Shown here piece by piece: positions 1 to 5,473 of a DNA stretch of 6,515 bases (its first letter is position 1; the number at the start of each line of letters is the position of its first letter). The translations under genes and the position numbers were made by a program. The notes under the pieces were generated by a model, which ran no database searches, was not told the DNA's origin, and saw only the letters and a program-made list of their open reading frames with translations. Origin of the DNA: Methanobrevibacter sp. UBA412 (lineage in GTDB: Archaea > Methanobacteriota > Methanobacteria > Methanobacteriales > Methanobacteriaceae); assembly GCA_002495685.1 (NCBI GenBank), contig DAGJ01000026.1, positions 1-6,515 of the forward strand. Direction: 5' to 3'.

Positions 1-73
1 TTCAAACTAAAACTAGAATTCTGCAACATAAAAAATAAAAACCAAATTTAGCACACAAGTTTTTGACAGAGCC
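1..73. mobile_element. Probable outer end of an insertion sequence lying left of the window
   Basis: This stretch has no coding potential and ends in ACAGAGCC (66-73), the exact reverse complement of the GGCTCTGT at 6498-6505. Continuing inward from the 8-mer, the two ends still match at 5 of the next 9 positions by hand alignment, about 13 of 17 overall. Ends of the GGxTCTGT type are common among insertion sequences. In this orientation the 8-mer would be the last bases of an element extending leftward. No transposase sequence is visible here, so the call rests only on the paired end motif. Confidence 0.4.
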
Positions 74-96
74 CTTATATTATCTATTAAAAACTA

Positions 97-104
97 TTTA
101 TAGG
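97..104 (+). promoter_or_regulatory. Candidate TATA box of the REC/glycosyltransferase operon
   Basis: TTTATAGG is an archaeal TATA-like box centred about 50 bases ahead of the first start codon. With the usual 25-27 base spacing, transcription would begin near 125, giving a leader of about 25 bases. CTTATATT at 74-81 is an alternative box. It directly abuts the putative IS end, so the element may have landed very close to, or may have supplied, the promoter. Confidence 0.4.
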
Positions 105-149
105 TTAAAAAATAAAAATAGGTATAGTATTTAAAGAAGGATGTAAAAC

Positions 150-632
150 ATGAATTTAGAGAAAATATTAATCGTTGAAGAGGAAACTTTATCTGCAACT
201 GATTTAAAATATAAATTAGAAAATTTAGGTTATGAGGTAATAAGCATTGTTGATAATGGGGACGATGCAATTTACACTGCAGTACATCAAAGGCCAGATC
301 TTGTATTAATGGATATAGGTTTAAAAGGGGAAGTAGATGGTATTCATGCTAGTCAAAAAATATTAGCTTTAGATATACCTGTAGTTTTCATAACTGCAAA
401 TATTAATGATGAAAATTTTAAGGAGGTAAATATTAAACCACCTTATGGTTTTATCACTAAACCTTTCAATGTTAAGAATTTAGAGAGAGTTATTAAGATT
501 GCTATTAAACGTAGTAAAATAGAAGTTAAAAAAGCAGACTTAGCACGTGGAATCGTTAAAAATGAGGAATCAAATGATGGGGTTGATTCACAAATAGATT
601 TAAAACTGAAATGGAATATCATGAAGGTTTGA
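150..632 (+). CDS. Stand-alone response-regulator receiver (REC) protein
   Basis: This 160-residue cytoplasmic protein is essentially one CheY-like receiver domain (residues about 5-122) with a short charged tail and no DNA-binding or enzymatic output domain. Visible landmarks are the acidic pair E10-E11 in ILIVEEE, phospho-acceptor D55 in LMDIGLKG, T82 in FITA, and K104 in TKPFN. The second acidic position is Glu rather than the usual Asp, which may alter Mg2+ binding. The ATG follows AAGGATG (137-143); the in-frame ATG at 141 is followed at once by TAA, so 150 is the start. The last 22 bases overlap the next gene, whose own REC domain is a close paralogue (about 55 of 116 positions identical by hand alignment). 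It may be a phosphate shuttle or sink, or a partner of the fused synthase. No histidine kinase is present in the window. Confidence 0.9.
   Translation: MNLEKILIVEEETLSATDLKYKLENLGYEVISIVDNGDDAIYTAVHQRPDLVLMDIGLKGEVDGIHASQKILALDIPVVFITANINDENFKEVNIKPPYGFITKPFNVKNLERVIKIAIKRSKIEVKKADLARGIVKNEESNDGVDSQIDLKLKWNIMKV
599..605 (+). other. Possible -1 ribosomal slip heptamer in the REC/REC-GT overlap
   Basis: TTTAAAA is phased as T TTA AAA in the upstream gene's frame, a heptamer of the X XXY YYZ form. A -1 slip here enters the downstream gene's frame, which is open from 587, and would join the two proteins into REC-REC-GT. No strong downstream stem is visible. The same heptamer in the same phase occurs near 204 of the first gene, where it has no evident use, so chance is quite likely. 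Confidence 0.15.
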
Positions 633-2488
633 AATTTAAAGATAGGGATGAAAATGTTTTAAAAGCAGTTGATGATCCTGTGAAGTTAATTCAAAATAAA
701 CCAGATAATATTTATTCTATTTTAATAGTTGAAGATGAAGCAATAACTGCTCTTGATTTAAAGGGAAATTTAGAAAAATCAGGGTACCATATAACAGATA
801 TTGTTGATAATGCTGAAGATGCAATAAAATCTGCAAAAGAAAACCCTCCATATTTAGTTTTGTTAGATATTAATTTAAAAGGGGAAAAAAGTGGTATAAG
901 TATTGCAGAGGAAATAAACTTATTAAGTATACCAATTGTATATCTTACTGCTCAAACTGATGATGCAACTTCTAATGAAGCTATAGAAACTGCACCTTAT
1001 GCTTATGTTACTAAACCTTTTAATAAACGAGACTTAGAATACACTATTGCTTTAGCAATTAATAAATCATTAAACAATATGGGGCAGATTTATAAGGTTG
1101 AAGATAAGGTTAAAGAAAAGAATGTTGAAATGAAAATAGAAAAGATTAATGTTCTTGTAATCTTTGGAGGATCACTTATATTAATTATTGCAGGTTTATT
1201 AAGTAGGAATGTTACCTGGTTAGAATGGGTGCTTTTCATTCCTTCAGCTATAATGGTTTTCCTTGCAGTTGCAAGTATGTTTAAACAAGATCCAGTTAAG
1301 GAATGGGATGTAAATCCATTTGTAACTTTACTTGTACCTGCACATAATGAAGAATTCACAATACGGGAATGTGTGGATAGTTTAGCTAATATAGATTATA
1401 CTTTAAATGGGGAAAAGAATTATGAATTAATTGTTATAAATGATGGTTCTGAAGATAATACTGGTGAAGTTTTAAATCAGTTAAAAGAAGAACATGATTG
1501 TTTAAATGTTGTAACTAGGGTTCCTCCAAGATCTGGTAAAGGTAAAGGTTTTGTTTTAAATGATGGTTTAGAAATTAGTAAAGGAAGTATTATTGCTGTT
1601 TTTGATGCAGATGCAAGAGTGGAACCTGATTTTTTAAATATTATTATCCCTTACTTGAATGATGATAATGTACAAGGTGTACAGTCTCGTATAAAAATGT
1701 ATAATAAGGATGAGAATTTTTTAACTCGTATGCAACATGTGGAACTTGCTGGATTTGGTAATATTGTTCGTGCAAAAGATATACTTGGTAAAGCTGGTTT
1801 TCTTGGTGGAAATGGGCAGTTAGTTAAAAAAGAGGCTATAGTAAATAGTGAAGGTTGGGATGGTTTCGCAATCACTGAAGATTTAAATTTAAGTGTGAAA
1901 TTAATGATTAATGGTTATGCAATCCGGTATTGTGGTGATACTTGGGTGTATCAAGAAGCTGTGCCTACATGGAGACAATTGTTCCGTCAACGTTCTCGGT
2001 GGGCTATTGGGAATTTTGAAACTTTATTTATTTATTCCTCAAAAATTATTAACTCACCAATGCCTGTTTTTAGAATGTTTGGAGTATTAGAGCATGTGGC
2101 TTTCTATGGTTTGAATATGTTAGTATTCTTTGGTTTTATTGTGTTTATTGTTAATATTGTGGCTTGGTTAGGATTTGGTCATTCTGTATTTATTCGTATG
2201 GATGCGCCTTTGATTGTTGGGGTTATAAGTGCTTTTGGATTTTTCCCTGGTGCTTTTATTACTTTATCTCGTGATCGTGTAAGTTTACCTAGAACTTTAC
2301 TTGATGTTGTTGGTTATTGGGTATACTGTTTCCATTTAATTCCATTGTTCTTTATGACTTTTTGGCAAATGTTAACTCGTAAAGAGCGTACTTGGGCTAA
2401 AACAGTTCATACTGGTGATGAAGAGGATTCTGATGCTGAGTGTATTGAAGAGAATATTGATGTTGGGAAAATTGAAGTTGAAAAATGA
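611..2488 (+). CDS. REC domain fused to a membrane-embedded processive family-2 glycosyltransferase
   Basis: A 625-residue fusion protein. Residues about 36-152 form a receiver domain with acidic pair E41-D42, phospho-acceptor D86, T113 and K135, all canonical. A charged linker (about 155-178) leads to two membrane helices (about 180-198 and 204-224). The GT-A catalytic domain (about 236-470) carries VPAHNEE, D278 in INDGS, the DxD D332-D334, E423-D424 in ITEDLNLS, and QRSRW (460-464). Further hydrophobic helices lie at about 493-520, 532-552 and 565-586, with an acidic tail after them. This is the architecture of cellulose, hyaluronan and poly-GlcNAc synthases, which polymerise a sugar nucleotide and extrude the chain; the sugar here cannot be told. 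Phosphorylation of the REC domain presumably gates synthesis (inference). ATG 611 has no clear ribosome site and overlaps the upstream gene by 22 bases, suggesting translational coupling. Confidence 0.9.
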   Translation: MEYHEGLKFKDRDENVLKAVDDPVKLIQNKPDNIYSILIVEDEAITALDLKGNLEKSGYHITDIVDNAEDAIKSAKENPPYLVLLDINLKGEKSGISIAEEINLLSIPIVYLTAQTDDATSNEAIETAPYAYVTKPFNKRDLEYTIALAINKSLNNMGQIYKVEDKVKEKNVEMKIEKINVLVIFGGSLILIIAGLLSRNVTWLEWVLFIPSAIMVFLAVASMFKQDPVKEWDVNPFVTLLVPAHNEEFTIRECVDSLANIDYTLNGEKNYELIVINDGSEDNTGEVLNQLKEEHDCLNVVTRVPPRSGKGKGFVLNDGLEISKGSIIAVFDADARVEPDFLNIIIPYLNDDNVQGVQSRIKMYNKDENFLTRMQHVELAGFGNIVRAKDILGKAGFLGGNGQLVKKEAIVNSEGWDGFAITEDLNLSVKLMINGYAIRYCGDTWVYQEAVPTWRQLFRQRSRWAIGNFETLFIYSSKIINSPMPVFRMFGVLEHVAFYGLNMLVFFGFIVFIVNIVAWLGFGHSVFIRMDAPLIVGVISAFGFFPGAFITLSRDRVSLPRTLLDVVGYWVYCFHLIPLFFMTFWQMLTRKERTWAKTVHTGDEEDSDAECIEENIDVGKIEVEK

Positions 2489-2504
2489 TTGGAGGGTTTA
2501 GAAA

Positions 2505-3101
2505 TTGAAGCATAGAGAGAAATTTGGTGTTGTAATTGTTATTGTTGTCTTATTGTTGTTTTTAACTAATATGGGTGCGATTAATAATTTTTTAAGTTTT
2601 CATACTGATAAGACAGTGCAATTGGAACATTCTGGTTTTGTTGTGCCGGATGCTTGGAATACTAGTAAAGAGTTAAACATGTCTAGTAAGGCTAAGTCTC
2701 CTTATAGTATTACTAATGGTTATATAATTTTTGATATTTTTGAGGATTGGTGTGAAAATTATACTGGGCCTCAGACTTTGAGTAAGCTTAGTAGTATGGA
2801 AGGGGGAAATTTTGAAGTAATTAAAAATGAGGAGATACATTTAGGGAATTATAATGTTTCTAGATTGTATTATTCTAATCCTTCTAGGGATACTGATTAT
2901 GTTTATGATCATATTGGTGTGGTTTATATTTTCCATAAGGAGGATTGTAATTATATGATTGATGGTCATTATATGACTAGTCATGATTATGAGAATAAGA
3001 GTTTTACTAAGGAATTAGATGATCGTGTTGAGGATATGATTGCGAATATGAATAATAAGCATTATAATTTTTGGATTTCTGAGTTTAAGAATTTGGTGTG
3101 A
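2505..3101 (+). CDS. Membrane-anchored extracytoplasmic protein, unknown family, in the synthase operon
   Basis: 198 residues. The TTG start is chosen because GGAGGG (2491-2496) sits eight bases ahead of it, and the gene begins 16 bases after the synthase stop. A basic N-terminus (KHREK) and a hydrophobic stretch at about 7-22 form a signal anchor. The rest is hydrophilic and should lie outside the membrane. It has five N-glycosylation sequons (N52, N58, N85, N117, N164) and two cysteines, C83 and C148, both on the outer side, that could form a disulfide. The pattern FVVPDAW followed by alternating beta-like segments and a final acidic helix recalls PsbP/Mog1-like extracytoplasmic domains, but this is only an impression. 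Its place in the operon suggests a role at the outer face of the synthase, such as an accessory or sensor. I do not recognise the family. Confidence 0.8.
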   Translation: MKHREKFGVVIVIVVLLLFLTNMGAINNFLSFHTDKTVQLEHSGFVVPDAWNTSKELNMSSKAKSPYSITNGYIIFDIFEDWCENYTGPQTLSKLSSMEGGNFEVIKNEEIHLGNYNVSRLYYSNPSRDTDYVYDHIGVVYIFHKEDCNYMIDGHYMTSHDYENKSFTKELDDRVEDMIANMNNKHYNFWISEFKNLV

Positions 3102-3260
3102 TTTTTTCATTCTTTTTTAATTTTTTTGTGATTGTTTTCTTTTTTTTCTTTTCAGTTTTTGGGTTTTTGTTTTAGTTTTTCTTACTTTTTTAATTTTTTC
3201 TATTATTTGTTGGTGTTTTGTTCATTTTTTTATGGTTTGTTTTTGTTTTTATTTGATGTT
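3102..3260 (+). terminator. Extremely T-rich intergenic tract, probable archaeal poly-T terminator of the operon
   Basis: Immediately after the stop codon come about 150 bases made mostly of T, with repeated runs of 6-8 T (for example near 3102, 3114, 3121 and 3142) broken by single G or C bases. There is no stable hairpin. Clustered T runs on the coding strand are the normal intrinsic termination signal in archaea. The length is excessive for a single terminator. No gene is seen on either strand here. Confidence 0.7.
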
Positions 3261-3266
3261 GATTAA

Positions 3267-3293
3267 TTCAATTATTGTATTTTTCAATTATTG
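3267..3293 (+). repeat. Pair of 11-base direct repeats upstream of the marR promoter
   Basis: TTCAATTATTG occurs at 3267-3277 and again at 3283-3293, with a 16-base period. It ends about 15 bases ahead of the TATA box. It could bind a factor acting on the marR-MATE promoter. In such AT-rich DNA, chance cannot be excluded. Confidence 0.4.
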
Positions 3294-3307
3294 ACTTTAT
3301 CAACTCT

Positions 3308-3315
3308 TTTATATA
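3308..3315 (+). promoter_or_regulatory. TATA box of the marR-MATE operon
   Basis: TTTATATA is a close match to the archaeal TATA consensus. It predicts initiation around 3337-3340 and a leader of about 40 bases before the TTG start at 3379. The spacing fits and the inverted repeat just downstream supports it. Confidence 0.6.
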
Positions 3316-3323
3316 GTATCAAT

Positions 3324-3343
3324 AACATATAATATAATATGTT
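3324..3343. promoter_or_regulatory. Candidate MarR operator: perfect inverted repeat over the expected transcription start
   Basis: AACATAT (3324-3330) and ATATGTT (3337-3343) are perfect 7-base inverted arms around the six-base spacer AATATA. The 20-bp size and the position between the TATA box and the gene, covering the predicted start of transcription, suit a dimeric MarR protein that represses its own operon by blocking polymerase. Binding by the protein encoded next door is an inference. Confidence 0.55.
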
Positions 3344-3378
3344 CTAAAAAAAAATTTACAAAATGAGGGACAGAAAAC

Positions 3379-3864
3379 TTGAAAAAAGATATAGATTATA
3401 ATGAAATTCCAATAAGCGTACTTTTTAAAATAATAACCAGACATCAAGACATTTATGCAAAACACATTTTAAGAGATACAAATATTACACATTCACAAGT
3501 TTCAATATTAATGAATTTATTAAAAAATGATAATATATGTCAAGATGAACTAAGCCAACCTTTAGTCTTAGATAAAGGAGCAGTTGCAAGAACACTCCAA
3601 AAATTAGAGGATGAAGGATATATTTCACGTATGCAAGATGAGGAAAATCGTAGAAGAAATAAAATTTCATTAACAGATAAAGGACGAGATATAGTTATTC
3701 AGATTCAAGAATCAGTTAAAGAAAGAGAAGAAGGAATAATTAATAATATGCCAATAAGTTTAGATGAACTTCATGATTTATTATTAAAATTTATTCAAGA
3801 ATCAAGAAAATTTAATCAAGAACATATAGACGATGATAAGTGGGAGGCAAAAAAAGGTGAGTGA
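3379..3864 (+). CDS. MarR-family winged-helix transcriptional regulator
   Basis: 161 residues, normal for the family. An N-terminal dimerisation helix (about 10-33) leads into the winged helix-turn-helix: ITHSQVSILMNLL (36-48), NICQDELSQPL (52-62), the recognition helix around LDKGAVARTLQKLEDEG (64-80), and the wing with EENRRRNKISLT (88-99). C-terminal helices (about 102-147) complete the dimer interface. The start is TTG with GAGGGA (3365-3370) eight bases ahead; an ATG at 3363 is in another frame and closes quickly. The gene ends inside the start of the MATE transporter gene. MarR proteins usually repress an adjacent efflux gene until a small phenolic or other ligand releases them. The operator candidate upstream supports autorepression. 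The ligand is unknown. Confidence 0.92.
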   Translation: MKKDIDYNEIPISVLFKIITRHQDIYAKHILRDTNITHSQVSILMNLLKNDNICQDELSQPLVLDKGAVARTLQKLEDEGYISRMQDEENRRRNKISLTDKGRDIVIQIQESVKEREEGIINNMPISLDELHDLLLKFIQESRKFNQEHIDDDKWEAKKGE

Positions 3865-5263
3865 AGAAGTAGAAAAAGGAAAAAACAGTAATATTGATTT
3901 ATTATTAGGTGATTCACATGTGGCTATTCGTAAATTAGCATGGCCAATGATGGTTAGTATGTTCCTTATAATGGCATACAACCTAGCAGATAGTATATGG
4001 GTAGCAGGTTTAGGATCTGAACCATTAGCAGCAATAGGATTTATCACACCATTATTTATGATAGTGGTAGGGTTAGGAAATGGGATCGGTGCCGGTGCAA
4101 ACAGTTTAATTGCACGTTGTATTGGTGCTCGTGATAAGGAAAAAGCAGATAATGCAGGTTTACATAGTATTTTAATAACAGTTATAGTAAGTATACTATT
4201 CTCAATAATATTATGCATCTTATTACCATTTATATTACAAATTATGGGTGCAGGATCAGCAACACAACAAGCATTACAATACGGTTACATAGTATTCATT
4301 TTCCTCGTAGTATTCATATTCAGTAGTGTAGCAACATCATTACTTCGTTCAGAAGGAGATGTTAACCGTGCAATGTATGTAATGGCAGCAACAGCAATAT
4401 TAAACATAGTATTAGATCCAATATTCATTTATATATTCCATTTAGGTGTAGCAGGAGCAGCAATAGCAACTGTAATATCCTCATTCTTAAGTTGTGCAAT
4501 CTTAATATACTGGATTTGGATAAAAAGAGACACATACCTAGACTTAGGTAAAAGTCACTTCCATTATGAAACTTCAATACTAAAAGATATACTAATTGTA
4601 GCAGTACCTTCAACAGCAGAAAACTTAATATTCAGCATACTTGGAATTATAGAAAATTACTTATTAGTAATAGTAGCTGGAACAGTAGCGGTTGCAACAT
4701 ATACAGCAGGTATGAGACTTGTACAAATGGCAATGATACCATTAATGGGATTAGGAACAGCACTACTAACAGTTGCAGGTGCAGCATATGGAGGGCATGA
4801 TTCAGAAAAATTAGAAGATGCATTCAGATATACTTTAAAAATTGGAACCTTAATAAGTATAATAATGATAATTCTTTTATATGTATTCGCCCCACAAGTA
4901 AGTTTAATATTCTCCTACTCCAGTGCAAGTGCAGGACTATCAGCTAAAATAATAGTAATGTTACGTATACTATGTGTATTCATAGTTGGAGTAAACTTCG
5001 GTATGATGTCTGCAATGGTCTTCCAAGGTGTGGGAAAAGGTTTCACCTCTTTAGTTTTAACCACAATAAGAGCTTTACTTATGGAAGTATTATTCTCCTA
5101 CATTTTCGGTGTAGTAATGGGAATGGGAGAAATAGGAATTTATTACGGTGTAGTATGCGGAGTATGTTTAGGTGCTGTAATAAGTTATATTTGGGCTGAA
5201 CTTTATATTAAAAAGCTTAAAAAAGTTTACCCTCCACAAGATGCAGAACCACTAACAGAATAA
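3857..5263 (+). CDS. MATE-family multidrug efflux antiporter
   Basis: A polytopic inner-membrane protein with about twelve hydrophobic helices in two homologous halves. MATE transporters export cationic drugs and metabolites in exchange for Na+ or H+. Recognisable family features, numbered from the GTG start, include RKLAWPMMVSM near residue 25, ADSIWVAGLG near 44, SLLRSEGDVNRAM near 161, NIVLDPIFIY near 182, and VAGAAIATVIS near 197. GTG at 3857 is preferred because GGGAGG (3842-3847) lies nine bases ahead, giving 468 residues. An in-frame ATG at 3833 would add eight residues but has no ribosome site and would place that GGGAGG inside the gene. With the GTG start it overlaps marR by eight bases, so the two are co-transcribed and probably translationally coupled. 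Substrate unknown. The reading frame is full length. Confidence 0.93.
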   Translation: MSEEVEKGKNSNIDLLLGDSHVAIRKLAWPMMVSMFLIMAYNLADSIWVAGLGSEPLAAIGFITPLFMIVVGLGNGIGAGANSLIARCIGARDKEKADNAGLHSILITVIVSILFSIILCILLPFILQIMGAGSATQQALQYGYIVFIFLVVFIFSSVATSLLRSEGDVNRAMYVMAATAILNIVLDPIFIYIFHLGVAGAAIATVISSFLSCAILIYWIWIKRDTYLDLGKSHFHYETSILKDILIVAVPSTAENLIFSILGIIENYLLVIVAGTVAVATYTAGMRLVQMAMIPLMGLGTALLTVAGAAYGGHDSEKLEDAFRYTLKIGTLISIIMIILLYVFAPQVSLIFSYSSASAGLSAKIIVMLRILCVFIVGVNFGMMSAMVFQGVGKGFTSLVLTTIRALLMEVLFSYIFGVVMGMGEIGIYYGVVCGVCLGAVISYIWAELYIKKLKKVYPPQDAEPLTE

Positions 5264-5274
5264 ATTAACAATTT

Positions 5275-5309
5275 AAAGGGAAAACTTATTCCCTTTTCCA
5301 CTATTTTTT
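5275..5309 (+). terminator. Hairpin terminator after the MATE gene
   Basis: AAAGGGAA (5275-5282) and TTCCCTTT (5289-5296) form a perfect eight-pair stem with a six-base loop, 11 bases after the TAA stop. A run of six T follows at 5304-5309. The combination is a strong intrinsic-type stop for the marR-MATE transcript. Confidence 0.75.
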
Positions 5310-5379
5310 ATATTAAACCATTAATTCAATGACTTATTTTTACATTTTAATACTATTTTTTTAATATTTTTATATTTAT

Positions 5380-5393
5380 TTGATTAAAATCAA
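5380..5393. promoter_or_regulatory. 14-bp palindrome upstream of the surface-protein promoter
   Basis: TTGATT and AATCAA are perfect six-base arms around a two-base spacer. The site sits a few bases upstream of the TATA candidate at 5399, where archaeal activators often bind. A related, less perfect sequence, TTGATTAATTCAA, is found at 3259-3271 ahead of marR. No binding protein can be named. Confidence 0.3.
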
Positions 5394-5398
5394 CAGGA

Positions 5399-5406
5399 TT
5401 TTATAG
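5399..5406 (+). promoter_or_regulatory. Candidate TATA box of the surface-protein gene
   Basis: TTTTATAG predicts transcription from about 5429 and a leader of about 45 bases. TTTATAAC at 5412-5419 is an equally plausible alternative. The 210-base gap from 5264 to 5473 otherwise holds only the upstream terminator and AT-rich filler. Confidence 0.35.
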
Positions 5407-5473
5407 TAAACTTTATAACTGTATAATTTTAGAAATATATGTATTATTTATTTAAAAAGGGGGTGAATTAAGA

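Noticed and set aside
141..149. In-frame ATG nine bases ahead of the first gene
   Set aside because: The following codon is TAA, so it cannot start the protein; it overlaps the ribosome site.
1090..1359. 89-codon open frame on the minus strand
   Set aside because: It lies inside the synthase gene over the membrane helices and start of the catalytic domain, has no ribosome site or recognisable domain, and the + strand frame is clearly real.
3833..3856. ATG 3833 as the start of the MATE gene
   Set aside because: No ribosome site precedes it, while GGGAGG at 3842-3847 is ideally placed for GTG 3857.
3802..4218. 138-codon open frame on the minus strand
   Set aside because: It is antisense to the first helices of the MATE gene; its hydrophobic composition mirrors the codons of the real gene and no initiation signals are seen.
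4972..5199. 75-codon open frame on the plus strand inside the MATE gene
   Set aside because: Out-of-frame shadow with unlikely composition, fully inside a well-supported transporter gene.
5264..5473. Riboswitch or small RNA in the gap before the surface-protein gene
   Set aside because: Apart from the terminator stem and one palindrome there is no conserved-looking or GC-containing structured region.
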